Source: Myroides albus | GTDB taxonomy: Bacteria; Bacteroidota; Bacteroidia; Flavobacteriales; Flavobacteriaceae | DNA length: 64,000 nt | Direction: 5' to 3' | NCBI RefSeq assembly: GCF_009711045.1 | Contig: NZ_WMJX01000012.1 | Span: forward strand, 2,284 to 66,283 | Shown: positions 9,592-18,793 of the stretch, one piece after another | Numbering within the stretch: the stretch's first letter is position 1 | How the letters are laid out: every line of letters starts with the position of its first letter | Notes under the pieces: generated by a model | What the model saw: the letters and a program-made list of their open reading frames with translations, nothing else | Told to the model about the DNA's origin: nothing | The model's database searches: none | Translations under genes and position numbers: made by a program

Positions 9592-9996
9592 TTAATATTC
9601 GCTGTTTATTCAAAAATAGAAAAATAAAAGGATGCTTGACAGAAAACTAAAACCACTTGTACTATAACACAAAGATTACAGGAAACTTTGCAAAAAACAG
9701 AGAAAACCTATCCAAAAATCCCCGTGATGAATCAATATTTAATCTTACGTGATTGATCTATCTAACAAACTAAAAACAGTCTTTACTTAAGAAAAAACAG
9801 GAATAAACACATAGCTACCTCTCTGTTGTAGTACTTTAGCAAAAAAACAACCGTTTACTTACCAGACATAGGTGCACAACTGCAATATTTCAAATATACC
9901 TCACCTAAAATGTTCAGAGCTAAGTACAATAAAATAAACCGAGGATAATGTGTTAACAAACTCCCATTAGATACCATTCCAAAAGGGTTATTTTAC
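9592..9996. other. Gap of about 400 bases, no gene seen
   Basis: A/T-rich sequence without a plausible reading frame or RNA gene. The right end contains the promoter box of the DUF4199 gene. Confidence 0.5.
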
Positions 9997-10004
9997 TATA
10001 TTTG
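9997..10004 (+). promoter_or_regulatory. Putative -7 box for the DUF4199 operon
   Basis: TATATTTG, 25 bases before the ATG at 10030. Confidence 0.5.
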
Positions 10005-10029
10005 TGTCTTATAACATTTAATACTCACA

Positions 10030-10596
10030 ATGAAAAATCCCCTAAATAAAGTAGGAATACAATTTGGAATTATTTTATCCATTTATTATATCATCTTTAA
10101 TTGTGCCTTATTTTTTACAGATGTAACGTTATTTGCCAATAAGATAATCGGAATGGTTAATATTGCCTTTTTCATTATTATTGGTGTCATAACGATCTTT
10201 ATGGCGAGAAGAAAAGCAGGTGGATTCGTTACCTTTAGAGAAGCGTTTACACCTTATTTTATTTCGATTGCCATTGGAATAACAGTAAAATATCTCCTAT
10301 TAGTGGTATTATTCAATGTAGTTGATCCTTCAGCTAACGATACTTTGCGCCAGATTATGATGGAAATGCAAATCGAAACGCTTACAAACTTAGAAATTCC
10401 ACAAGACCAAATTAACGAGCAGATAGAGGCGGCTAAAAATTTAGACCAATTTTCTCCTAAATCCACATTATCAATGTGGGCAATACACATTGTTATAAAT
10501 AGTATTTTAGGTTTCTTGCTTGCTGCTGTCTTTAGAAACAAGTCAGAATTCACGCAACCTACTACGACAGCTGAAGAAAATAAACCTCAACAATAA
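10030..10596 (+). CDS. DUF4199 family inner-membrane protein
   Basis: The 188-residue protein has four hydrophobic segments (about residues 8-30, 38-58, 72-95 and 148-168), with the motif RRKAGGFVTFREAF between segments 2 and 3. That segment order and motif are characteristic of DUF4199, common in Bacteroidetes and of unknown function. The region between segments 3 and 4 is hydrophilic and probably faces one side of the membrane. The C-terminal tail is rich in Thr, Glu and Gln. The gene is followed after 24 bases by a glycosyltransferase gene, a pairing often seen for this family, so a role with envelope glycans or lipids is possible but unproven. Confidence 0.8.
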   Translation: MKNPLNKVGIQFGIILSIYYIIFNCALFFTDVTLFANKIIGMVNIAFFIIIGVITIFMARRKAGGFVTFREAFTPYFISIAIGITVKYLLLVVLFNVVDPSANDTLRQIMMEMQIETLTNLEIPQDQINEQIEAAKNLDQFSPKSTLSMWAIHIVINSILGFLLAAVFRNKSEFTQPTTTAEENKPQQ

Positions 10597-10620
10597 TCGT
10601 CAAATAAATACGCTTTTCCT

Positions 10621-11577
10621 ATGAATCTATCCATTGTCATACCACTGTTAAACGAAGCAGAATCGCTGCCTGAGTTATATGCGTGGATAACTAAAGTCAT
10701 GCAGAAAAACAACTTTTCGTATGAAGTACTTTTTATCGATGATGGCAGTACAGATGACTCTTGGAAAATAATTTCTGACATATCACATGACGATTCTCAT
10801 ATAAAGGGAATACGATTTCAACGTAACTTTGGTAAATCACAAGCATTGCACGCTGGATTTGCACAAGCCGAAGGAGAGGTTGTTATCACAATGGATGCAG
10901 ACTTACAAGACAGTCCGGATGAAATCCCTGAATTGTACAAGATGATTACACAAGAGGGATATCACTTAGTATCAGGCTGGAAGAAAAAGAGATATGATTC
11001 TGTCATTTCAAAAAACTTACCCTCCAAATTATTTAACTGGGCTGCCCGTCAAACTTCTGGAGTCAAATTAAATGATTTTAATTGTGGTTTAAAGGCATAT
11101 AAAAACGAAGTTGTCAAGAATATTGAAGTTTCTGGTGAGATGCATCGCTACATCCCTGTTTTGGCTAAAAACGAAGGTTTTACTAAAATTGGAGAAAAGG
11201 TAGTAATACATCAAGCTCGAAAATATGGAACGACTAAATTTGGTATGAGTCGTTTTATAAATGGCTTTTTAGATTTGATAACTATCTGGTTTTTGTCTAA
11301 ATTTGGTAAAAGGCCAATGCACTTTTTTGGTGCTAATGGCGTGATAATGTTTGGCATAGGATTTATCGCTGCTTTCATCATTGGAGCGCGTAAGCTATAC
11401 AAATTATACATGGGCGAACCAGCTATTTTGGTGACACAAGATCCTTGGTTCTACATTTCTCTAACGACGATGGTTATAGGTACGCAATTGTTCTTAGCTG
11501 GATTCATTGGGGAAATGATATTAAAAAATAAATCAAACATTAGTAGATATAAAATCGCCGAAACAAGCGGTTTATAG
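10621..11577 (+). CDS. Membrane-anchored family 2 glycosyltransferase
   Basis: 318 residues. The N-terminal GT-A domain begins SIVIPLLNEAESLPEL and has the nucleotide-binding FIDDGSTDDS (DD at 40-41) and the metal-binding DADLQD (92-97). Two C-terminal membrane helices (about 235-258 and 285-305) follow, as in the GtrB, ArnC and dolichol-phosphate-mannose-synthase-like group that charges polyprenyl phosphate with a sugar. The enzyme would sit on the cytoplasmic face of the inner membrane. The actual sugar donor cannot be told from sequence. It probably lies in one operon with DUF4199 (24 bases upstream) and the phosphohexomutase (22 bases downstream), which could supply activated hexose. Confidence 0.88.
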   Translation: MNLSIVIPLLNEAESLPELYAWITKVMQKNNFSYEVLFIDDGSTDDSWKIISDISHDDSHIKGIRFQRNFGKSQALHAGFAQAEGEVVITMDADLQDSPDEIPELYKMITQEGYHLVSGWKKKRYDSVISKNLPSKLFNWAARQTSGVKLNDFNCGLKAYKNEVVKNIEVSGEMHRYIPVLAKNEGFTKIGEKVVIHQARKYGTTKFGMSRFINGFLDLITIWFLSKFGKRPMHFFGANGVIMFGIGFIAAFIIGARKLYKLYMGEPAILVTQDPWFYISLTTMVIGTQLFLAGFIGEMILKNKSNISRYKIAETSGL

Positions 11578-11599
11578 TAAACACTAAAAATTACTTATT

Positions 11600-13327
11600 A
11601 TGCAAGTAGAAAAAGAAATCTTAGAAAAAGCGGAGCAATGGCTAAAAGCTCCTTTTGACTCAGAAACTCAGGGTACTGTTCAAAAAATGATTGACACTGA
11701 TGCTGCTCTTTTAAAAGACAGTTTTTACAAAAACTTAGAGTTTGGTACTGGTGGAATGAGAGGTATTATGGGTGTAGGTACAAACCGCATCAACAAATAC
11801 ACTTTAGGTAAAAACACACAGGGTCTTTCAAACTATATCAAACAATCGTTCCCTAACCAAGAATGGAAAGTTGCTATTAATTTTGACTGCCGTCACAATA
11901 GTCAAGATTTAGCAAAAGTAGTAGCTGATGTATTCACAGCGAATGGTATTAAAGTGTACTTATTCGGTGAAATGCGACCAACTCCTGAACTTTCTTTTGC
12001 TGTAAGACACTATGGATGTAATGCAGGTATTGTATTGACTGCCTCTCACAACCCTCCTGAATATAATGGATATAAAGTTTATTGGCAAGATGGAGCGCAA
12101 ATTGTTCCTCCACACGATGCTGCTGTAATAAACGAAATCAATAAATTAACTTACGAGCAAATTAACTTTAAAGGCAATGACGCTCTACTTACCTATGTAG
12201 GTGAAGAATTAGATCAAGCATTTATTAAATCAACAATTGAAAATGCAAGTTTTAACACACCTCAAAGTGCAAAAGACGGTCTAAAAATTGCTTATACATC
12301 ACTACACGGTACTTCAATTAAGTTAATTCCTCGCACATTAGAAACAGCGGGATATAAAAATGTTTATATCGTAAAAGAACAAGCTGAACCTAATGGAGAC
12401 TTCCCTACTGTAAAATCACCAAACCCAGAAGAGCCAGAAGCATTGACAATGGCACTTAAATTAGCAGACGAAAAAGATGCTGATATCGTTATCGGTACTG
12501 ACCCTGACTCTGACCGTATTGGAATAGCAGTACGCGACTTGGATGGTAAAATGATCTTGCTAAACGGAAACCAAACTAACGTTGTATTAACAGGGTTCTT
12601 ATTGGAGCAATGGAAGCGAAATAAAGGATTTAAAGGCAATGAGTTCATTGGTTCTACAATCGTTTCTACTCCTATGATGTTAGATTTAGCAGAAAGCTAT
12701 GGTGTAGAATGCAAAGTAGGATTAACTGGATTCAAATGGATTGCTAAATTCATCAACGAATGCGCTGATCAAAAATTCATTGGAGGAGGTGAAGAAAGCT
12801 TTGGATATATGGTAGGAGATGCTGTTCGCGATAAAGACGCAGTTGCCTCTACTTTATTAGCTTGTGAGATTGCTGCAACAGCTAAAGCTGCTGGAAGCTC
12901 TTTCTACAAAGAATTAATGAATCTGTACATCGATAACCACTTCTACAAAGAACACCTTATTGCCCTTGTAAAAAAAGGTATTTCAGGTGCTGAGGAAATC
13001 AAACAAATGATGGTAGATTTAAGAGAAAACCCTCTACACGAAATCATCGGACAACGTGTTGTTTGCGTGGAAGATTACCAAAGTAGCGAAGCTAAAAATA
13101 TCATCACAGGAGAAGTAGAGAAAATCAATGTTCCTAAATCGAACGTACTTATTTACTACCTTGAGGATGGAACTAAAATTGCTGCTCGACCAAGTGGTAC
13201 TGAACCTAAAATCAAATTCTACTTCAGTGTAAACGAACCGTTAGAAAGTTTAGACAAAGTAAAAGCGACAGAAAAGGTTTTAGACCAAAAAATTCAAGAT
13301 ATCATCAAAGAGATGAAATTGAGTTAA
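11600..13327 (+). CDS. pgm: Phosphoglucomutase/phosphomannomutase
   Basis: 575 residues, alpha-D-phosphohexomutase superfamily, converting hexose-1-phosphate and hexose-6-phosphate. All signatures are present: the [18 protein letters not shown] entry segment, the phosphoserine loop [13 protein letters not shown] (Ser149), the magnesium loop [10 protein letters not shown] (Asp301, 303, 305), the sugar-specificity loop GGGEESFGY (Glu398-399) and the phosphate-binding RPSGTEPK (Arg530). The length fits the longer PgcA-like type common in Bacteroidetes and Firmicutes. Position after a polyprenyl-sugar synthase suggests a supply of sugar nucleotides for the envelope, as well as central metabolism. 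A terminator follows the gene. Confidence 0.93.
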   Translation: MQVEKEILEKAEQWLKAPFDSETQGTVQKMIDTDAALLKDSFYKNLEFGTGGMRGIMGVGTNRINKYTLGKNTQGLSNYIKQSFPNQEWKVAINFDCRHNSQDLAKVVADVFTANGIKVYLFGEMRPTPELSFAVRHYGCNAGIVLTASHNPPEYNGYKVYWQDGAQIVPPHDAAVINEINKLTYEQINFKGNDALLTYVGEELDQAFIKSTIENASFNTPQSAKDGLKIAYTSLHGTSIKLIPRTLETAGYKNVYIVKEQAEPNGDFPTVKSPNPEEPEALTMALKLADEKDADIVIGTDPDSDRIGIAVRDLDGKMILLNGNQTNVVLTGFLLEQWKRNKGFKGNEFIGSTIVSTPMMLDLAESYGVECKVGLTGFKWIAKFINECADQKFIGGGEESFGYMVGDAVRDKDAVASTLLACEIAATAKAAGSSFYKELMNLYIDNHFYKEHLIALVKKGISGAEEIKQMMVDLRENPLHEIIGQRVVCVEDYQSSEAKNIITGEVEKINVPKSNVLIYYLEDGTKIAARPSGTEPKIKFYFSVNEPLESLDKVKATEKVLDQKIQDIIKEMKLS

Positions 13328-13370
13328 CAAGCTTTATACAGTGTGTAAAACACATATTTCAATATAAAAG

Positions 13371-13398
13371 AAAGACTGGTAGCATTACCAGTCTTTTT
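13371..13398 (+). terminator. Terminator after pgm
   Basis: An 11-bp perfect stem (aaagactggta / taccagtcttt) with loop gcat and a T-run. Confidence 0.8.
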
Positions 13399-13402
13399 TC
13401 TT

Positions 13403-13410
13403 TATTTTTG
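13403..13410 (+). promoter_or_regulatory. Putative -7 box of the ABC exporter gene
   Basis: TATTTTTG, 21 bases before the ATG at 13431, directly after the terminator of pgm. Confidence 0.5.
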
Positions 13411-13430
13411 CTTTTTTACAAACAATAAAT

Positions 13431-15260
13431 ATGAACGAGTATTTCAAAAAGATAATTTACTTCGCGAAGCCATATAAGTCTTATGCGTATCTAAACATTT
13501 TCTTTAACATCCTATATGCCTTATTCAGTGCACTGTCTTTTGTGGCATTAATTCCCATGATGACAGTCTTGTTTGGAGATGAAAAGAAAATAACTGAAAA
13601 ACCAGTCTATACTACACTGGGTCATGCAAAAGAATACTTAGAAGACTATATGTCTTATTTCATTACACAACATTCTTCAGAGCACGGTGCGCAGAATACG
13701 TTAATGATCATGGCAGCAGTGATTATCTCCCTATTCTTGTTGAAAAACTTATTCAACTATTGGGCAATGTACTTCATAACCTTCTTGCGAAATGGAGTAT
13801 TAAAAGACATTCGAAATGCGATGTACAAAAAGTCATTGGAACTACCCCTATCTTTCTTCTCTGAGAAAAGAAAAGGTGACGTGATTTCAAGAATAACTTC
13901 TGATGTATTAGAGATTCAACACTCTTTCTTGTCTATTTTAGAGGTATTAGTAAGAGAGCCTTTGACAATTGTATTTACAATTATCGCCATGTTTGCTATC
14001 AGTACAGAATTGACAATATTCGTTTTCATCTTTGTTCCTGTTTCGGGAATTATTATCTCTAAAGTAGGGAAAACACTGAAGAAAAGTTCACAAAAAGCTT
14101 CTGAAGAACAAGGGTACTTTTTGTCTATTATAGAAGAATCATTAGCTGGATTAAAGGTCATCAAGAGTTTCAACTCTGAAAAAACATTCAATAAAAAGTT
14201 TCAAGATTCGACACAGTCTTTCTATGAGTTAAACAATACTATACTCAATCGCCAAAACCTATCATCACCGTTAAGTGAGTTTTTAGGTATTGTAACCATT
14301 GCCGTATTATTAGTTTATGGAGGGCATTTGGTTTTAGGAGAAGGAACATTGACAAGTGCTTCTTTTATTGCTTATATCGGTATGGCTTATAACATCCTTA
14401 CTCCTGCCAAAGCAATGTCAAAAGCATCCTACTCCCTAAAAAGAGGAGATGCAGCCGCAGAGCGTGTATTGCAGATATTAGAAGAAAAGAACCCTATTAC
14501 AAGTAAGGACAATGCCATAAGTAAAAAGAGCTTTGATCAGCAAATTACTGTCGATAACATCTCTTTTAAATATGAAGATGAGAATGTTTTACAAGATTTT
14601 AGCTTAAACATTCAAAAGGGAAAATCAGTTGCATTAGTAGGACAATCTGGAAGTGGTAAAAGTACAATTGCCAATTTGCTGACTCGCTTCTGGGACATCA
14701 ATGAAGGGACTATTAAAATTGACAATACAGATATCCGCGATCTTGATATGGAGGATTTAAGAGATCTAATTGGTTTAGTAACTCAAGACAGTATTTTGTT
14801 TAACGATACCATTAAAAACAACTTAAAGTTGGGCAAACAAGATGCTACGGATCAAGAAATTATCGAAGCACTTAAAGTAGCCAATGCTTATGAGTTTGTA
14901 AGTGAACTACCAAAAGGAATAGAAACCAATATTGGAGATTCTGGAAACAAATTATCTGGAGGACAGAAACAACGCCTTTCTATTGCGCGTGCGGTCTTGA
15001 AGAACCCACCAATCATGATCTTAGATGAAGCTACTTCAGCGCTGGATACAGAAAGTGAAAAATTGGTACAAATTGCATTGGAAAATATGATGAAAAACAG
15101 AACGTCGATTGTTATAGCACACCGATTATCTACCATTCAAAATGCAGATCATATTGTCGTAATGCAAAAGGGAAGAATTGTTGAGCAAGGTTCACATGAA
15201 CAATTATTGAATAACAATGGAACTTACTCTAAATTAGTATCTTTACAAACATTAGATTAA
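13431..15260 (+). CDS. MsbA-like ABC exporter, fused permease and ATPase
   Basis: 609 residues: six membrane helices in the first 330 residues (type I exporter fold), then an ATP-binding domain. Walker A GQSGSGKST starts at residue 404, signature LSGGQKQR at 508, Walker B IMILDEAT has Asp532-Glu533, and the switch histidine is in IAHRLST (564). A homodimer in the inner membrane is expected. The order and length resemble MsbA-type lipid flippases (subfamily ABCB), but multidrug or peptide export cannot be excluded. The next gene starts immediately after the stop codon (taaatg), so DUF2971 and pncB are probably co-transcribed. Confidence 0.88.
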   Translation: MNEYFKKIIYFAKPYKSYAYLNIFFNILYALFSALSFVALIPMMTVLFGDEKKITEKPVYTTLGHAKEYLEDYMSYFITQHSSEHGAQNTLMIMAAVIISLFLLKNLFNYWAMYFITFLRNGVLKDIRNAMYKKSLELPLSFFSEKRKGDVISRITSDVLEIQHSFLSILEVLVREPLTIVFTIIAMFAISTELTIFVFIFVPVSGIIISKVGKTLKKSSQKASEEQGYFLSIIEESLAGLKVIKSFNSEKTFNKKFQDSTQSFYELNNTILNRQNLSSPLSEFLGIVTIAVLLVYGGHLVLGEGTLTSASFIAYIGMAYNILTPAKAMSKASYSLKRGDAAAERVLQILEEKNPITSKDNAISKKSFDQQITVDNISFKYEDENVLQDFSLNIQKGKSVALVGQSGSGKSTIANLLTRFWDINEGTIKIDNTDIRDLDMEDLRDLIGLVTQDSILFNDTIKNNLKLGKQDATDQEIIEALKVANAYEFVSELPKGIETNIGDSGNKLSGGQKQRLSIARAVLKNPPIMILDEATSALDTESEKLVQIALENMMKNRTSIVIAHRLSTIQNADHIVVMQKGRIVEQGSHEQLLNNNGTYSKLVSLQTLD

Positions 15261-15962
15261 ATGTACGTACCAAACAAGAATATAAAGCTCCCTGCTGATC
15301 CAAATACAGTCATTTGGAAATACATGGACTTGTCTAAGTTTTTAGATCTCTTGTTGTCTAATAAGATGTTTATGTCGCGCTCTGATAAATTTGAAGATCA
15401 GTATGAAGGGACTTTTAGTGAACCTACATTTGAAGAAATCAAGCGCATTAGTCATGACAACCCTGCTTTCTTAGATCAATATAAGCAACGCAGAAAAAAC
15501 ATTGTGATTAGCAGTTGGCATATTAATGAATACGAATCCTTTGCTATGTGGCAAATCTTCACTAAAAACAGTGAGGGATTAGCTATTCAATCCACTATCG
15601 GCAGGCTGCAGAAAGCATTAGCCGTAGAAAATAGAGCTGATCAGTTTATTGGAGAGGTACATTATATCGATTATAAAAAAGAGTACATTCCTTTTGAAGA
15701 CGATTTCTTTCCCTTTTTGTTTAAGCGAAAAAGCTTTCAATATGAAAAAGAAGTGAGAGTGTTGACTGATGTTTCTCATTTGGATAAATGCGTGAATGAA
15801 GGAATTAAGATTAATGTGGATATTAATCACTTAATAGAAAAAATATATATACATCCTAAATCAGAAAACTGGTACAAAAAACTTGTATTAGAATTAATGG
15901 AGAAACTCCACTTTCAATTTGATGTAGAAAAATCTGATTTAGAAAGTGATATTTTAATATAA
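15261..15962 (+). CDS. DUF2971 family protein
   Basis: 233 residues, soluble, no signal peptide. It shows the typical DUF2971 pattern: an early YMDLSKFLDLLLSNKMFMSRSDKFEDQYEG segment, a central SSWHINEYESFAMWQIF, GLAIQSTIGRL, and a late FKRKSFQYEKEVRVL. These Trp/Glu/Arg-rich motifs are conserved across the family, whose function is unknown; members are often found near mobile or defence genes, but here the neighbours are housekeeping. The ATG immediately follows the stop of the ABC exporter gene, and pncB begins 5 bases after its own stop, so translation is probably coupled. Confidence 0.8.
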   Translation: MYVPNKNIKLPADPNTVIWKYMDLSKFLDLLLSNKMFMSRSDKFEDQYEGTFSEPTFEEIKRISHDNPAFLDQYKQRRKNIVISSWHINEYESFAMWQIFTKNSEGLAIQSTIGRLQKALAVENRADQFIGEVHYIDYKKEYIPFEDDFFPFLFKRKSFQYEKEVRVLTDVSHLDKCVNEGIKINVDINHLIEKIYIHPKSENWYKKLVLELMEKLHFQFDVEKSDLESDILI

Positions 15963-15967
15963 AAACT

Positions 15968-17164
15968 ATGGAAACAGCAAATACTAACCAAGTCATCACT
16001 TCTATTTTAGACAATGACTTTTATAAGTTTACGATGCAGTACGCTGCTATTAAACAATTCCCTTTTGCAAAGGCTTCTTATATTTTCATTAACCGAGGAG
16101 AGCACAAATACCCACCAGGATTCGGAGATGCACTAAAAGCAGCAGTAGATGAAATGGCTAAATTAAAGCTTACTAAAGCTGAAAAAGCCTTTCTACAAGC
16201 TACTTGTCCGTACCTTGACCCTACCTATTTAGACTTTTTGCAAGGTTATCACTACGATCCTTCTGAAATAGAGATTAAACAAGAAGGAGAAGATTTACAA
16301 GTAAGTATCAAAGGTTATTGGTATAGAACTATTCTATGGGAAGTACCTTTAATGTCACTTATCTGTGAAATATACTACCGAATGACTAATAACGAGCGTC
16401 ACTCTGCTGCACAGATTGTAGAGACAACACGCACGAAAATAGAAAATTATAAAAAACTGGGAATAACGATTGCCGAGTTTGGTACACGCAGAAGACACTC
16501 CTATACTGTACATCAAATTGTAGTAGAGACCTTACAAAAATACGGTTCGGGCTCGTTTATAGGAACGTCTAACGTTCATTTAGCTATGAAATATGGGACC
16601 AAACCAATTGGCACACATGCTCATGAATGGTTTATGTTCCACGCTGCTAAATACGGCTTCAAAATGGCTAACTCGATGGGATTAGAACATTGGGTTGATA
16701 CTTACAGAGGAGATCTTGGCATAGCATTGACAGATACCTATACAAGCAAAGTTTTCTTCGAACAATTTGACAGAAAATTTGCAAAGTTATTTGATGGTGT
16801 TAGACACGATAGCGGTGATCCATTAGAATTTGCAGATCTTGTCATCGCTCATTATAAAAGTCTTAATATCGACCCCCTATCTAAAACAATCATTTTCTCT
16901 GATGGATTAAATCCAGAAAAAGTGGAACGCATTGCAAAACACTGCAAAGGAAAAATTGGCATGTCGTTTGGCATCGGAACAGATTTCACTAATGATGTGG
17001 GGTTAAAGGCAATGAATATTGTTATCAAAATGACCCAAGCACTTCCTGAAGGAGGACATTGGACTGATGTTGTCAAATTATCAGATGAACCAAAAAAACA
17101 CACAGGAACGCCAGAAATGATTGAATTAGCACAGCGATTATTAGATATTCCTATACAAAACTAA
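15968..17164 (+). CDS. pncB: Nicotinate phosphoribosyltransferase
   Basis: 398 residues. It makes nicotinate mononucleotide from nicotinate and PRPP with ATP, the entry step of the NAD salvage (Preiss-Handler) pathway in the cytoplasm. Seen: the starting segment ILDNDFYKFTMQYA, the loop EFGTRRRHSY with the candidate phosphorylated His177, SNVHLA, GTHAHEWFM (215-221), and the PRPP/nicotinate site GVRHDSGDP (Asp281). The length matches the PncB family of proteobacteria and Bacteroidetes. It is the third gene after the ABC exporter and DUF2971 with short gaps. The intergenic stretch downstream contains the ndk promoter. Confidence 0.95.
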   Translation: METANTNQVITSILDNDFYKFTMQYAAIKQFPFAKASYIFINRGEHKYPPGFGDALKAAVDEMAKLKLTKAEKAFLQATCPYLDPTYLDFLQGYHYDPSEIEIKQEGEDLQVSIKGYWYRTILWEVPLMSLICEIYYRMTNNERHSAAQIVETTRTKIENYKKLGITIAEFGTRRRHSYTVHQIVVETLQKYGSGSFIGTSNVHLAMKYGTKPIGTHAHEWFMFHAAKYGFKMANSMGLEHWVDTYRGDLGIALTDTYTSKVFFEQFDRKFAKLFDGVRHDSGDPLEFADLVIAHYKSLNIDPLSKTIIFSDGLNPEKVERIAKHCKGKIGMSFGIGTDFTNDVGLKAMNIVIKMTQALPEGGHWTDVVKLSDEPKKHTGTPEMIELAQRLLDIPIQN

Positions 17165-17225
17165 TATTTACAAAGATTTAAAAAATAAATATAAGTTAAC
17201 TATCACACTTTTATTTATAAAAGAC

Positions 17226-17233
17226 TATTTTTG
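17226..17233 (+). promoter_or_regulatory. Putative -7 box of ndk
   Basis: TATTTTTG, 23 bases before the ATG at 17256. Confidence 0.5.
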
Positions 17234-17255
17234 CAACAAATTTAAATAGAATATA

Positions 17256-17675
17256 ATGGCAACGAACAGAACTTTTACAATGATCAAACCTGATGCTGTA
17301 GAGGCAGGTCACATCGGAGGAATCATCAACATGATTACTGAAGCAGGATTTAAAATCGTATCTATGAAGTTAACTCAATTAACTGTTAGAGACGCTCAAA
17401 AATTCTACGAAGTACACAGCGAAAGACCTTTCTACGGAGAATTGGTTGAATTTATGTCAAGAGGTCCAATCGTAGCAGCTATCTTAGAAAAAGACAACGC
17501 TGTAGAAGATTTTAGAAAATTAATCGGAGCTACTAACCCAGCTGAAGCTGCAGAAGGAACAATCCGTAAAAAATATGCTAAATCAATTGGAGAAAATGCT
17601 GTACACGGATCAGATAGCGACGAGAACGCTGCTATCGAGTCTGCTTTCCACTTCTCAGGAAGAGAGCAATTCTAA
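17256..17675 (+). CDS. ndk: Nucleoside-diphosphate kinase
   Basis: 139 residues, transferring the gamma phosphate from ATP to other nucleoside diphosphates. It starts [20 protein letters not shown], and the active-site loop [12 protein letters not shown] carries the phosphorylated His117. The RGPIVA segment and R-rich nucleotide contacts are present. Length is normal. It has its own promoter box and ends before a bidirectional terminator shared with the convergent glutaminase operon. Codon choice is notably regular, as expected of a highly expressed gene. Confidence 0.97.
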   Translation: MATNRTFTMIKPDAVEAGHIGGIINMITEAGFKIVSMKLTQLTVRDAQKFYEVHSERPFYGELVEFMSRGPIVAAILEKDNAVEDFRKLIGATNPAEAAEGTIRKKYAKSIGENAVHGSDSDENAAIESAFHFSGREQF

Positions 17676-17701
17676 GCATTAGTATCTACTGATACAATTA
17701 A

Positions 17702-17732
17702 AAAAGGGGCTAATCTAAGATTAGCCCCTTTT
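17702..17732. terminator. Bidirectional terminator between ndk and glsA
   Basis: A perfect 15-bp stem (aaaaggggctaatct and its complement) around a single-base loop, with A-run on one side and T-run on the other. It serves both convergent genes. Confidence 0.9.
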
Positions 17733-17749
17733 CTTTATATCTCTTAATG

Positions 17750-18778
17750 TTATTTGAATAAACTCAAGTCGAGTTGATTTACTAAGTCTAAAATCATGTG
17801 ATATCCTGCAACAGAGTTTCCTTGTGGATCCAAACTCGGACTAAATGTCCCAATGCCAATTCTACCAGGTACACTGACAACAATTCCCCCACCTACTCCT
17901 GATTTACTTGGAAGACCAACAGTTCTGGCATATTCTCCACTCGATTCATACATTCCTGCAATCAACATCTGAGATTGAATTAACTTAGACATCTCTGAGC
18001 TCTTATACTTAGTATCTCCGTCAAATCTCACACATTGGTTCGCAAAGAAATAACCTATCTTCGCTAAATGTTCAGAAGTAACTTCGATAGAACACTGCTT
18101 AAAATAGTTATCTAACTTATCTTCTTCTCCTTCTACTAACCCATTATTCTTTAAAAGATAAAAGATACCTCTATTGCGATGCCCTGTTTCCTTCTCTGAC
18201 ATATACACAGTTTCACTAAAAGTAACTGTATCGTCTTTGGTTATATAGCGCACCATGTCAAGAATTTTCTGCAAGGGAATATCTCCTTCTCCATCGATTA
18301 AAGCTGTAGTCAATATTGCACCTGCATTCATCATAGGGTTTAATGGTTTTCCCTGTGTTTCAAGATTAGCGTAATGATTAAACGGCTTATCAGTACCATA
18401 ATAGCCCATGCGATCGAATATCTCTTTTTCTCCCTTTTCTTCTACAGCAACCATGAGAGAGATTATCTTTGATATACTCTGAATCGTAAACTTCTTCTGA
18501 GTATCTCCAACGCTAATTACCTCACCATTGGGTTTTACAACAGAAAAAGCAATCGCTCTTGCATCCATTTTCCCTAACTCTGGAATATAGTCAGCCACAA
18601 TTCCTTTTGTACAATAGGTCCTATTTTTTTCTAATATATCTGAGAGCATCTTCTCAGTTATCAAATTTGTAGCATCCCCTTTTTGAATAATTCGCTTTGC
18701 ATAAGCAGTATTACCAAACGATACCAAACACGCAATAATTAAGCTTAATACTGCATTACAAAAACCGTTTCTTTTCAT
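17750..18778 (-). CDS. glsA: Glutaminase with a signal peptide
   Basis: 342 residues. The serine-dependent glutaminase family (beta-lactamase-like fold) hydrolyses glutamine to glutamate and ammonia. Seen: the catalytic SISK (Ser101, Lys104), NPMMNAGAI (Asn151), a Tyr/Gln-containing YFKQCS segment, and the closing GVGGGIVVSVPGRIGI. The core begins near residue 40. Before it is a clear signal peptide (MKRNGFCNAVLSLIIACLVSFGNTAYA). Cytoplasmic GlsA proteins of about 305-310 residues lack this, so the enzyme is probably periplasmic. It is the last gene of an operon with menE (15 bases upstream) and the CPBP protease. Confidence 0.9.
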   Translation of the reverse strand: MKRNGFCNAVLSLIIACLVSFGNTAYAKRIIQKGDATNLITEKMLSDILEKNRTYCTKGIVADYIPELGKMDARAIAFSVVKPNGEVISVGDTQKKFTIQSISKIISLMVAVEEKGEKEIFDRMGYYGTDKPFNHYANLETQGKPLNPMMNAGAILTTALIDGEGDIPLQKILDMVRYITKDDTVTFSETVYMSEKETGHRNRGIFYLLKNNGLVEGEEDKLDNYFKQCSIEVTSEHLAKIGYFFANQCVRFDGDTKYKSSEMSKLIQSQMLIAGMYESSGEYARTVGLPSKSGVGGGIVVSVPGRIGIGTFSPSLDPQGNSVAGYHMILDLVNQLDLSLFK

Positions 18779-18793
18779 TTACCTAAACCAATT

